Part shown: in pieces, positions 16,880 to 28,339 of the stretch | Position numbering within the stretch: the stretch's first letter is position 1 | How the letters are laid out: each line of letters starts with the position of its first letter | Assembly: GCA_036380835.1 (NCBI GenBank) | Contig: DASVDZ010000004.1 | Location: 1 to 64,000 of the forward strand | Source of the DNA: DASQJL01 sp036380835 | GTDB taxonomy: Bacteria; Eisenbacteria; RBG-16-71-46; SZUA-252 | Reading direction: 5' to 3' | Length of the DNA: 64,000 nucleotides | Translations under genes and position numbers: made by a program | The notes under the pieces: generated by a model | Told to the model about the DNA's origin: nothing | What the model saw: only the letters and a program-made list of their open reading frames with translations | Databases searched by the model: none

Positions 16880-19800
16880 TCAGCGAAGGAGCGCCATCTT
16901 CCGCGTCAAGGCCGCCGCGCCGATCTCGGCGTGGCAGACGTAGACGCCGGAGGCGACCGACTCGCCTGAGTCGCCGCGCCCGTCCCAGAGCGCCTCATGA
17001 TAGCCGGGATCGTACCGGCGCGAAACCAGCGTCCGCACGAGGCGCCCGTTCACGCCGTAGATGCGCAGGATCACCGTGGTGGGCGCCGGCCCGGGCACCG
17101 TGAATCCGATCGCGGTCACGGGATTGAAGGGATTCGGGTGGTTCTGCGCGAGCGAGGCGCGCGCGGGGGGCGCCGTCTCGGGCGTCGGCGGAACGGGCGG
17201 CGGCTCGGCCGACGTGAGGATCGGGTAGGTCGCGAGGCCGGTGTGGCGGTTGTCGTGACGGAACATCGGCCACGCCATCCCCGTGGATTGGAAGACGCCG
17301 GGATATCGCCATGCGTGGACCTGGCCGTCCCACCCCGCGACGGCGATGTCGGTCGCGCCGTCCTGGTCGAGATCCCAGACGGCGGGCGTGCCCCGGACCT
17401 CCCCGCCGATCTCGATCGGGAACCCGCTCACCGGCGTGCCGTCGAAGTGGAACGCGTAGAGGCGACGGTCGTCCGCCCCGATCAGGACCTCGAGCGATCC
17501 GTCGCCGTCCAGATCGGCGACGGCGGGGCTCGCCTCCGTCGGCCCGCCGAGCGTCACGCCGGTCCAGCCCGGCAGGATCGCGCCCGAGGGGTCGTACGCG
17601 ACGAGATGGCCGTCGACGCCGCAGATCACCACGTCGAGGCTCGGGTCGCCGAGGTGTCGTCGCAAGGGCGCCAAGGCGGGCGAGTTGACGCGCCCGTTCC
17701 CGGGCGCGAGCGCCAGCGGCCGGGGCCATCCCGGGGCGCGCTGGCCCGCCGCGGTGATCACGTAGACGCTGTCGTTCGCACAGCCGACCGCCACCTCGAG
17801 GCCCCCGCCGGGAACGACGTCCCCGATCGCGGGCGACGCGCTCATCGTCCCGTTCGCCGTGAAGGGCCAGCCGGCGATCGGCCCGCTCGGATGGATCGCG
17901 TAGAGCCGCCCGGCCGACGTGCCGAAGACGATCTCCTGGGCGCCGTCGCCGTCCAAATCGGCGATCGCGGGAGACGAGATGACGCTGCCGGCCGGGGTGA
18001 AGAGGACGCCGTTCGTGGCGGGGTTCGCGTCGCCGTCTCGGATCTCGGTTCCGTCCGCGTGCCACCCGTAGAGGAGGCTCGTGTTCGATCCGACGACCAC
18101 GTCGGGAGCCCCGTCGCCGTCCACGTCGCCGATCGCCGGACAGGACCAGAACGGCGCGCCCCCTTTCCGGGGCCATCCGGCCATCACCGCGCCGTTCGCG
18201 TGGAAGACGCATACGAGCGAGTCGTCCCAGGAGGCCGCCACGATCTCCGGCGTCCCGTCGCCGTCCAGATCGGCGGCTGCCGGAGACGACGGGATGTGGT
18301 GGAGCAGGGTCGAGAAGACCCCGGTCGACACGGGATTCGAGTCCCCGTCGATCCAGTCGGAGCCGTCGAATCGGAAGGCGTAGAGATAGTCGGCGCCGAC
18401 GAGGAGCTCGGGGCGGCCGTCGCCGTTCAAGTCGGCGAGGCAGAGGGACGAGGAGGTCGCGACCCCGGTCGAGGCCGGGAAGCCGGCGAGCGACGGCGGC
18501 GTCGTGCTGGCGAGCAGGAAGGGAGAGGGCGCGCTCCGGTTCCCGCTCGAGTCGACGGCGATGACGGCGTAGTGATAGCGGGCGAGCGGGAGGAGCCCCG
18601 GGTCCTCGAAGGACGGGATCCGCCGCGTCGGCAATGGGGTGACCGCGACGACCGTTCCGGTCGTGTCCTCCCCGGCGCGGAGCACGAGATAACCGAGCAG
18701 ATCGCTCGCCGCGACTCCGTTCCAGGCGGTCGTGATCCGGTCGATCGAGGAGCCGATCACGCGGAGCCCGGCCGGCGCCGGAGGCGCCTGGCGCTCGATC
18801 GGGAAGGTCCACGCGTGCCCGCGCGCGTCGGTCACGACGAGGTCGAAGAGGCGCCCCGCGGGAACCGAGACGCAATGGAACGCGAGGAGGCTCGTGGTCC
18901 GCGTCGTCCCGGGCGGGAGGTCGGACAGGATCCCGGTCGAGTCGACGATCGTGATCCCCGGCGCCGGGTTCCGCGCCACGATGCCCGCGCCCACCGCGCG
19001 TCCGTCCCCCTCGTTCCCGACGGTCCACGCCATCGTGAAATCGTCGCCGGAGCCGAGCACGCCGTCGTTCCCGTCGGTGTAGAACGCCCGCGTGAGGAGA
19101 AGGGACGGCGCGACCACCGCGAGATCGACGACCGAGGTGTCGGCGCGAACGCCGTCGCTCACCGCGAGGCGGAGCCGCTCGACGCGCGCAACGTTGGGGA
19201 GCGCCAGCGCGCGCACGCGGAGCGAATCGGGAATCGCCGTCGCGGCGCCGGGAGCGAGCGCGGCGATCACCGCTTCGGGCTGATCCACCGCGATGCCCGG
19301 CGTCAGCGGCGAAACGGTAACCGTGACTTGGCCGGCGCTCGACGTCCCGCCCTGGTTCTTCACCGTCCCCGCGATCGCGAACGACTCCCCCGCGCCCACG
19401 AGGCCGTCGCCGTCGCCGGCGACCGCGTCGTTCGCCGCGGCGTCGACCACGTCGAAGTGAGCCGGAGCCGCGGCGGTGACCGCGAGCGTGTCGAGGAACG
19501 GGATGGCGTCCCGCCGCGAGACGGCGAGCGAGAAGGGCCCCGTCGAGCCCGGATGGAACGGAACCACCGCCTCCCCCACCGCGTCGGTGAAGACCGCCTG
19601 GTAGTCCTCGCCCTCCTTCCAGGCGACGACCAGCGCCGACTCCGCAGGCGCCCCGTGCGCGGAAACGCCGACGAGGAAGCCGCCCCCGTCGAGCGGCACG
19701 GACGCCGGGCGCGTCACGAGGAGCGTGTCCGGGGGGCAGCGATACATCGGAAGGCTCGGCACGCCGAGCAGGATCGTCTCGAAGTAGCCCCAGCGTTCCT

Positions 19801-21049
19801 GGGTCTCGCTCCGCGCGTTCGGCAGGAGCGCGGCGCGCGCGTCCTCGACCGCCTCTCCCAGCGTTCGCTGCGCCGGCCCGAAGAGCTCCTCCACCATCCG
19901 TTCGCTCATCCGCTCCGAGATCCCGGGCCACTCGGTGCGCGTGGCCCCGACGTACGCCAGCGCTCCCCCGCTCGGCCGGCGCACCAGGCGCTCCGCGAAC
20001 GAGTCGTAGTCGACCGCGGCGGAGGCGCAGTTCTGCGAGATCCAGAGGGCGCTCGAGTCCCCGCTCTGGATCGCCGGGAGGTCGGCGACGGTGATCACCT
20101 CCGGCCCGACGGAGATCTGGGCCTGGGAACCGTGTCCGATGTGATAGACGACGTTGTAGCCGTGGCCGAGCGCCGCCATGGCGGAGGCCTTGTTGAGCTG
20201 CGTCGTCCCCGGGTATCGCGTGTAGTTCTCGTAGTACCGGTCCGGAGTCTGGCAGGACGGAAGCCGCACGCGGAGCGATTCCCCCTGGGTGGCCCCGTCC
20301 ACCTGCACGAGCTGCGCCGGCGTCCAGTTCGTCGGCGAGAGCACCTCCGCCAGGATCAGCTCCCGCCCGATGTTCTGCACGATCGGCCGGGTCACGTAGC
20401 GGAGCGCCTTGTCGACGAGGGCGTTCGCCTCGGCGCGCGTGGTCGCCGACAGCCGCCCCACGGCGATGTCGGGCTCCATGTCGAGGCTGTCGGCCACCTC
20501 GCCGTAGATCCCGTTCCCGTTCGAGTCCCAGGTGCCGTCGAGATCGGCGTAGTAGGCGTCGCTCGGCAGGTCGGTGGTCTCGGCGTAGTTCACGCGCACG
20601 AAGCGCATCGGGATCGCGTCGTGGTCGCCGGCCAGCACCGCCCACCGGATCCCCCACTGGTCGCGCGCCGCGGCCAGGAACGATCGGATCGCCTGGGCGA
20701 GGTCGTTGGAGCGCGGGTCGGCCGCCCGGATCGTGGAGAGCGAGCGCACGACGGTCGGCCGCCCGGACCGGGTCTGGAAGTCGGCGAGGCGCTGGTAGAC
20801 GTCGGCCAGCGAGTCGGGCGCGAGGATCACGCAATCGACCGAAGAGCCGGCCGTCGACGGGAGGAGGGACGGCGCGAAGGGGGCCGCGTGGAGACGGCTC
20901 TGTGCGCCCGGGAGTCTCGGCGACCGCTCCGGAAGGGCGGCGCGCGCGACGGGCGGACCGGCGAGGAGGTTCACGAGAATCGCCGCGGCGGCGCCCGGAC
21001 CGACCCTCTGAAACAACTTGATGCAATTGCGGTAAAACTCTGTTTTCAA
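16880..21049 (-). CDS. Gingipain-type C25 peptidase with FG-GAP repeats and FlgD-like C-terminus
   Basis: A very large exported protein, about 1389 residues if translation starts at TTG 21049. A signal peptide (basic start, then AAAAILVNLLAGPPVARA) is followed by a caspase-like C25 domain (about 60-420). Its catalytic His is in VVYHIGHGSQ (near 306) and the Cys in WISQNCASAA (near 338). Calcium-type acidic stretches follow. CARDB-like Ig modules (about 500-720) and a fibronectin-like domain (about 730-820) come next. FG-GAP/VCBS units with DLDGDG cores (about 830-1260) probably form a beta-propeller. The C-terminal FlgD-like domain has HPNPFNP, NGRLVRTLV and LWDGRGDSGE. It is probably a surface or secreted cysteine protease. 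No ATG or good ribosome site exists near the signal peptide; TTG at 21016 is the alternative start. An AT-rich island covers 21010-21056. Confidence 0.85.
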   Translation of the reverse strand: MKTEFYRNCIKLFQRVGPGAAAAILVNLLAGPPVARAALPERSPRLPGAQSRLHAAPFAPSLLPSTAGSSVDCVILAPDSLADVYQRLADFQTRSGRPTVVRSLSTIRAADPRSNDLAQAIRSFLAAARDQWGIRWAVLAGDHDAIPMRFVRVNYAETTDLPSDAYYADLDGTWDSNGNGIYGEVADSLDMEPDIAVGRLSATTRAEANALVDKALRYVTRPIVQNIGRELILAEVLSPTNWTPAQLVQVDGATQGESLRVRLPSCQTPDRYYENYTRYPGTTQLNKASAMAALGHGYNVVYHIGHGSQAQISVGPEVITVADLPAIQSGDSSALWISQNCASAAVDYDSFAERLVRRPSGGALAYVGATRTEWPGISERMSERMVEELFGPAQRTLGEAVEDARAALLPNARSETQERWGYFETILLGVPSLPMYRCPPDTLLVTRPASVPLDGGGFLVGVSAHGAPAESALVVAWKEGEDYQAVFTDAVGEAVVPFHPGSTGPFSLAVSRRDAIPFLDTLAVTAAAPAHFDVVDAAANDAVAGDGDGLVGAGESFAIAGTVKNQGGTSSAGQVTVTVSPLTPGIAVDQPEAVIAALAPGAATAIPDSLRVRALALPNVARVERLRLAVSDGVRADTSVVDLAVVAPSLLLTRAFYTDGNDGVLGSGDDFTMAWTVGNEGDGRAVGAGIVARNPAPGITIVDSTGILSDLPPGTTRTTSLLAFHCVSVPAGRLFDLVVTDARGHAWTFPIERQAPPAPAGLRVIGSSIDRITTAWNGVAASDLLGYLVLRAGEDTTGTVVAVTPLPTRRIPSFEDPGLLPLARYHYAVIAVDSSGNRSAPSPFLLASTTPPSLAGFPASTGVATSSSLCLADLNGDGRPELLVGADYLYAFRFDGSDWIDGDSNPVSTGVFSTLLHHIPSSPAAADLDGDGTPEIVAASWDDSLVCVFHANGAVMAGWPRKGGAPFWSCPAIGDVDGDGAPDVVVGSNTSLLYGWHADGTEIRDGDANPATNGVLFTPAGSVISSPAIADLDGDGAQEIVFGTSAGRLYAIHPSGPIAGWPFTANGTMSASPAIGDVVPGGGLEVAVGCANDSVYVITAAGQRAPGWPRPLALAPGNGRVNSPALAPLRRHLGDPSLDVVICGVDGHLVAYDPSGAILPGWTGVTLGGPTEASPAVADLDGDGSLEVLIGADDRRLYAFHFDGTPVSGFPIEIGGEVRGTPAVWDLDQDGATDIAVAGWDGQVHAWRYPGVFQSTGMAWPMFRHDNRHTGLATYPILTSAEPPPVPPTPETAPPARASLAQNHPNPFNPVTAIGFTVPGPAPTTVILRIYGVNGRLVRTLVSRRYDPGYHEALWDGRGDSGESVASGVYVCHAEIGAAALTRKMALLR

Positions 21050-21129
21050 TTTAGTTATGTGGCCTGTAGGTCCGCCGCCATGGAAAGCTCGACACGCGCC
21101 ATTGATCGTACTCCTGCGGACCGCCGCCT

Positions 21130-23187
21130 TCAATCGATCGACGGGGGCACGCGCAGGGGGCGGGCGAGCCATGCTGCGATCCGGCCGGACACCGCCTCGG
21201 GCGTGAAGCCGAGCTCCTTCGCGATCGTCTCGGCGGGCGCCGACGCGCCGAAGCGGTCGAGCCCGATCCGGAGCGCGTCCGCCCCGACGATGGCCGCCCA
21301 GGCGTCGGTCCGCGACGCCTCGACGACGACGCGGCGCGGGCCCTCCGGGAGGACCTCCCTCCGGTAGGACTCGGGCTCGGCGGCGAACCGCTCGACGCAC
21401 GGCATCGAGACGACCCGGGCGCCGATGCCGCGCGCCGCGAGCAGGGTCCGCGCGGCGAGGGCGAGCGGCGTCTCCGAGCCGGTGGCGACGACCACGACGT
21501 CGGGCGCGCGATCGGGAGGGTCGGCGAGCACGTAGCCGCCGCGGCGGATCGAGGCCCGGTCGAATCCCGCGGCGCGGTCGATCGGCGGGAGCTTCTGCCG
21601 CGTGAGGACGAGCGCCGTCGGGCCCTCTTCCCGCGTCAAGGCCGAGGCCCACGCCACGGCCGTCTCGAGCCCGTCCGCGGGGCGCCAGACGTGCAGGTTC
21701 GGAATCAGCCGCAAGGACGGCGTCTGCTCGACGGGCTGGTGCGTGGGACCGTCCTCGCCCAGGAAGACGGAGTCGTGCGTGAAGACGAAGACGACGCGGA
21801 GGCCCGTCAGCGCCGCGAGGCGGATCGAGGGGCGCATGTAGTCGGAGAAGACGAGGAACGTCGCGCCGAACGGGAGGAAGGCGCCGTAATAGGAGAGGCC
21901 GTTCACGATCGCGCCCATGCCGTGCTCTCGCACTCCGAAGTGGAGCGTCCGCCCCTGGAACGTCACGGGGGCCCCCGGGTCGAGCCGCGCGTGCGCCACG
22001 TCGGGCGCGCCCTTGATGTCGGTGTTCGTGGAGGGAGCGAGGTCGGCCGACCCCCCGACCAGGGACGGCACGACCGCCGCCGCGGCCTGGATCACCTTCC
22101 CCGACCAGGCGCGCGTGGCGAGCGCTTCCGGCGGCCCGGCGGCTCGAGCGAGGAGCGCCTCCAGATCGCGCGGCGTCTCGCGCGACCAGTGGCGGTCCCA
22201 GAGCGCCGCTTCCTCGGGATGCGCCCGGCGCGCCTCGTCGAAGCGCGCCTGCCACGCGGCGCGCTCGCTCCGCTTCGCCTCGGCCCGCGCGTGGAACAAG
22301 GCGCGCGCCTCGTCGGGGATCAGGAACGCGGGCTCGAGGGGCCACCCCATCGCCTCCTTCGCCGCCTTGAGCTCGTCCGCGCCGAGCGGCTCCCCGTGCG
22401 CCTTGGCGGTCCCCTGCTTCGTGGGCGCGCCCCGGCCGATCACGGTGCGCGCCAGGATCAGGGACGGGCGGCGCTCCTCCGCGATCGCGGCCTCAAGCGC
22501 GGCGCCCACCGCGGCGCGGTCGTGCCCGTCCACGCGTTCCGTCTTCCATCCGTACGCGTCGAATCGGCGCGCCACGTCCTCGAGGAACGCGAGACCGGTC
22601 GGCCCCTCGATCGAGACGTGGTTGTCGTCGTACAGGTAGACCAGGTTTCCGAGTCCCCACGCGCCGGCGAGCGACGCCGCCTCGGAGGCGATCCCCTCCA
22701 TCAGGTCGCCGTCGCTCACGACGCCGAAGACCCGGTGGTCGAGGAGTTGGCCGAGCTCCGGAAGCCGCGCCCGGAGGAGCTTCTGCCCGAGCGCCATCCC
22801 GACCCCGTTTCCGAACCCCTGCCCGAGCGGTCCCGTGGTCGCCTCGACGCCCGCCGTCAATCCCGCCTCGGGGTGCCCGGGGGTCGTCGATCCCCACTGG
22901 CGGAACCGCTCGATCTCGCGCAGGGGGAGGCCGCACTCGAACAGATGGAGGAGCGAATAGAGGAGCATCGACGCGTGCCCCGCCGACAGGACGAACCGGT
23001 CGCGGTTCGGCCACGACGCGTCGTCGGGGTCGAAGCGGAGGAAGGACGACCAGAGGACGAAGGCCATGTCGGCCATCCCCATCGGCGCGCCGGGGTGCCC
23101 CGACTTCGCCTTCTCGACGGCGTCGGCCGAGAGGAATCGGATCGTGTGGACGCACATCTGTTCCAGCTCGAGCGCGGTGGCGGGCAT
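21130..23187 (-). CDS. tkt: Transketolase
   Basis: The 685-residue thiamine-diphosphate enzyme of the pentose phosphate and Calvin-type sugar rearrangements transfers two-carbon units between ketoses and aldoses. The N-terminal domain has SGHPGAPMGMADMAFVLW and the ThDP/metal motif VSDGDLMEGIASEA ending in YDDNHVSIEGPT. The middle domain has FGVREHGMGAIVNGL and the C-terminal domain VVVATGSETPLALAA. Length and order match bacterial transketolases. A GGAGAG site precedes the ATG at 23187. The C25 peptidase gene follows after about 80 bases on the same strand, and the M48 peptidase gene diverges from it. Confidence 0.97.
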   Translation of the reverse strand: MPATALELEQMCVHTIRFLSADAVEKAKSGHPGAPMGMADMAFVLWSSFLRFDPDDASWPNRDRFVLSAGHASMLLYSLLHLFECGLPLREIERFRQWGSTTPGHPEAGLTAGVEATTGPLGQGFGNGVGMALGQKLLRARLPELGQLLDHRVFGVVSDGDLMEGIASEAASLAGAWGLGNLVYLYDDNHVSIEGPTGLAFLEDVARRFDAYGWKTERVDGHDRAAVGAALEAAIAEERRPSLILARTVIGRGAPTKQGTAKAHGEPLGADELKAAKEAMGWPLEPAFLIPDEARALFHARAEAKRSERAAWQARFDEARRAHPEEAALWDRHWSRETPRDLEALLARAAGPPEALATRAWSGKVIQAAAAVVPSLVGGSADLAPSTNTDIKGAPDVAHARLDPGAPVTFQGRTLHFGVREHGMGAIVNGLSYYGAFLPFGATFLVFSDYMRPSIRLAALTGLRVVFVFTHDSVFLGEDGPTHQPVEQTPSLRLIPNLHVWRPADGLETAVAWASALTREEGPTALVLTRQKLPPIDRAAGFDRASIRRGGYVLADPPDRAPDVVVVATGSETPLALAARTLLAARGIGARVVSMPCVERFAAEPESYRREVLPEGPRRVVVEASRTDAWAAIVGADALRIGLDRFGASAPAETIAKELGFTPEAVSGRIAAWLARPLRVPPSID

Positions 23188-23257
23188 TCAGGATCTCTCC
23201 GGCGCGAAGGCGGCGCGAAGCCGCCGTGTTCGTGGACTCGTCCCTGCTCCGTCGGTG

Positions 23258-23263
23258 TATCAT
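23258..23263 (+). promoter_or_regulatory. Possible -10 element of the M48 peptidase gene
   Basis: TATCAT preceded directly by TG lies 43 bases before the M48 ATG, in the 118-base gap with the divergent transketolase gene. No clear -35 box is visible 16-18 bases upstream, so this is tentative. Confidence 0.35.
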
Positions 23264-23305
23264 AGCGCGGTTCCCGATGCACCCCTAAGGCTCAGGGAGA
23301 GCGAC

Positions 23306-24790
23306 ATGACCAGGGCACGCCGATTCCGCTCGTTCGCGCGCGCGATTCCGCTCGCGCTCCTCGCCGCCCTCTGCTGGATCGGCGGCTGCGCCACCAATCC
23401 GGCCACCGGGAAGCGCCAGATCTCGCTCGTCTCGGAGAACAAGGAGCTGGCGATCGGACGCGAGTCCGACCCCGCGGTGATCGCGGAGTACGGCCTCTAC
23501 GACGACGACGCGACCCAGCGATACGTCGACTCGGTCGGTCAGCGGCTCGCGCGGATCTCGCACCGGCCCGATCTCGTCTGGCACTTCCGGGTGCTCGACT
23601 CCCCGGTCGTGAACGCGTTCGCCATCCCGGGCGGCTACATCTACATCACGCGCGGCATCCTCGCCTACATGAACTCCGAGGCCCAGCTCGCCGGCGTCCT
23701 CGGACACGAGATCGGCCACGTCACCGCGCGCCACAGCGCGCAGCAGATCACCCGCTCCGAGATCGCGGGGCTAGGCGTCCTGGTCGGCATGGTCTTCGTC
23801 GACGCGTTCCGGCCATACGGCGGCCTCGCCCAGCAGGGGCTGGGGCTCCTCTTCCTCAAGTACAGTCGCGACAACGAGACCCAGGCCGACGAGCTGGGGA
23901 TCGAATACGCCGCGAAGGCGGGGTACGACCCGCGGGAGATCCCGCAGACGTACGCGACGCTGAAGCGGATCGGCGAGCGCGCCGGCTCCTCGCTCCCCTC
24001 CTTCCTCTCCACGCACCCCGATCCGGGCGACCGCGAGATCCGCACGACCCAGATCGCGAACGCGACCGCCGCGAGCGCGCGCCGGGGTCTCGAGATCGGC
24101 TCGGTGGCCTACCGCCGCCATATCGACGGCATGGTCTTCGGCGACGACCCGCGGAACGGCTACTTCGACGCGAATCGCTTCTATCACCCGCAGCTCGCGT
24201 TCCAGATGATCTTCCCGCTCGGATGGCAGACGGCGAACCAGCCGTCGCAGGTCGTGGCCTCGGACGAGCACGCGGGCGCCGCGATGCAGCTCTCGCTCGC
24301 GACGTCGCGCGACACGACCCTCTCCGCGCCGCAGTTCGTCGATTCGCTCCGCGCGCGCGGCGAGATCGTCGAGGCGCAGGGACGGAGCGAGAACTTCCGC
24401 GACTATTCGGCCTGGGTCGGCAACATCACCGCCAAGGGCTCGAGCGGCCAGACCTCGTTCGTGGCGGGATTCGTGAAGATCCGCGGCGGGCAGTACCTCC
24501 AGGTCCTGGGCCAGGTCGGCTCGTCGAACGCGGCGGCCGACCAGATCTTCGCGTCGATCCGGAGCATCGCGGCGCTTCGCGACCCCGCCAAGCTGAACGT
24601 CACGCCCGACCGGGTCGAGGTGAAGAGCGTCCCGCGGGCCGAGTCGTTCGCCTCGGTCTACGCGGCCTTCCCCGGCCAGGCGCTGAGCCTGGAGGACAGC
24701 GCGATCCTGAACAGCACGCGCGCGGGCACGACGTTCGAAGAGGGAGCCCCCGTCAAGGTCGTCGCGAAGGGGATCCATCCGACCGGCTGA
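23306..24790 (+). CDS. M48-family zinc metalloprotease lipoprotein
   Basis: The 494-residue protein starts at an ATG with GGGAGAG upstream. A short basic N-region and hydrophobic core end in the lipobox IGGC (Cys near residue 29), followed by ATNPATGKRQ, a sequence typical of BepA/YfgC-like exported M48 proteins. The zinc site is HEIGH (134-138), and the third ligand is in ETQADELG (about 191-195). A C-terminal domain of some 200 residues after the protease has no motif I recognise. Unlike E. coli BepA it lacks obvious TPR repeats. It probably acts in periplasmic quality control of outer-membrane proteins, anchored by lipid. The gene stands alone, divergent from transketolase. Confidence 0.92.
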   Translation: MTRARRFRSFARAIPLALLAALCWIGGCATNPATGKRQISLVSENKELAIGRESDPAVIAEYGLYDDDATQRYVDSVGQRLARISHRPDLVWHFRVLDSPVVNAFAIPGGYIYITRGILAYMNSEAQLAGVLGHEIGHVTARHSAQQITRSEIAGLGVLVGMVFVDAFRPYGGLAQQGLGLLFLKYSRDNETQADELGIEYAAKAGYDPREIPQTYATLKRIGERAGSSLPSFLSTHPDPGDREIRTTQIANATAASARRGLEIGSVAYRRHIDGMVFGDDPRNGYFDANRFYHPQLAFQMIFPLGWQTANQPSQVVASDEHAGAAMQLSLATSRDTTLSAPQFVDSLRARGEIVEAQGRSENFRDYSAWVGNITAKGSSGQTSFVAGFVKIRGGQYLQVLGQVGSSNAAADQIFASIRSIAALRDPAKLNVTPDRVEVKSVPRAESFASVYAAFPGQALSLEDSAILNSTRAGTTFEEGAPVKVVAKGIHPTG

Positions 24791-24826
24791 GCGGCCGCGC
24801 CGCCCCGCCTGCGCCGCGGGCGGCGA

Positions 24827-25429
24827 TCACGATCCGACGAAGAAGGCGTGGCGCCCGAGCGCGGCGCCGACCGCGAGCACGACGTCCTTCGGCACGCGTC
24901 CGAGCAGCACCGCGAGCGTGTATGGGGCCCACGGCACGGCGAGGATACCCGCCGCGAAGCAGATCGCGTCGGACGGCGAGAAGGGGAAGAGGAAGAGCGG
25001 CACGAGCGCCAGCCAGCGCCTGCCGCGCAGGAGCGCGTGCGCCTTCTCCACCGCGGCGGGGCCGATCCAACGCTCCGCCATCGGACGGCCCGCGGCGCGG
25101 CCGATCCAGTAGGCCGCGGTCGAGCCGAGCAGCGTGCCCACCGCGGTCACCAGCGCCCCTACCACGGGACCATAGAGCGCGCCCGCCAGGAGCGGTACGA
25201 ATACCCCGGGGACCGGAGCGACGAGGATCTGGGCCGCCTGGACGGCGAGGATCACGACCGGGCCCCAGGCGCCGGCTCCCCGGACCCACGTCTCGACGCG
25301 CGCGCGGGTCACGTGCGGCGCGAGCCAGAATCCGAACGCGACGATCGCGGCGACGGCGAGCGACGAGAGGACGATCGCGCCCCACGCCGGGCGCCGCGGC
25401 GGCGCCGATCCACCGAGACCGGGGCTCAT
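24827..25429 (-). CDS. TVP38/TMEM64-type membrane protein (VTT/DedA superfamily)
   Basis: The 200-residue protein starts at the ATG at 25429 (MSPGLGGSAPPRRPAWG); the open frame further upstream has no membrane character. Helices are predicted near 22-40, 55-75, 80-105 and 160-185. The family core reads PVPGVFVPLLAGALYGPVVGALVTAVGTLLGSTAAYWIGR, followed by the second re-entrant loop VPLFLFPFSPSDAICFAAG. It is probably an inner-membrane protein related to DedA and lipid scramblases. It is convergent with the M48 gene and divergent from aconitase, with about 150 bases between the start codons. Confidence 0.88.
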   Translation of the reverse strand: MSPGLGGSAPPRRPAWGAIVLSSLAVAAIVAFGFWLAPHVTRARVETWVRGAGAWGPVVILAVQAAQILVAPVPGVFVPLLAGALYGPVVGALVTAVGTLLGSTAAYWIGRAAGRPMAERWIGPAAVEKAHALLRGRRWLALVPLFLFPFSPSDAICFAAGILAVPWAPYTLAVLLGRVPKDVVLAVGAALGRHAFFVGS

Positions 25430-25579
25430 GCGGCGGCACTCTACGGGAGCGGCGGACGAATCCGAAGCCGAAAAGCGGGGCGGTTTCGCCGCGGCTCGGC
25501 GTCGGTTATGCTGCAGGAACGCACGACAGCCCTCACGGGAGCGCCCTCCCGGCGCCTCGTCCACGAACGGAGACCACGA

Positions 25580-28335
<2,756 letters not shown>

Positions 28336-28339
<4 letters not shown>

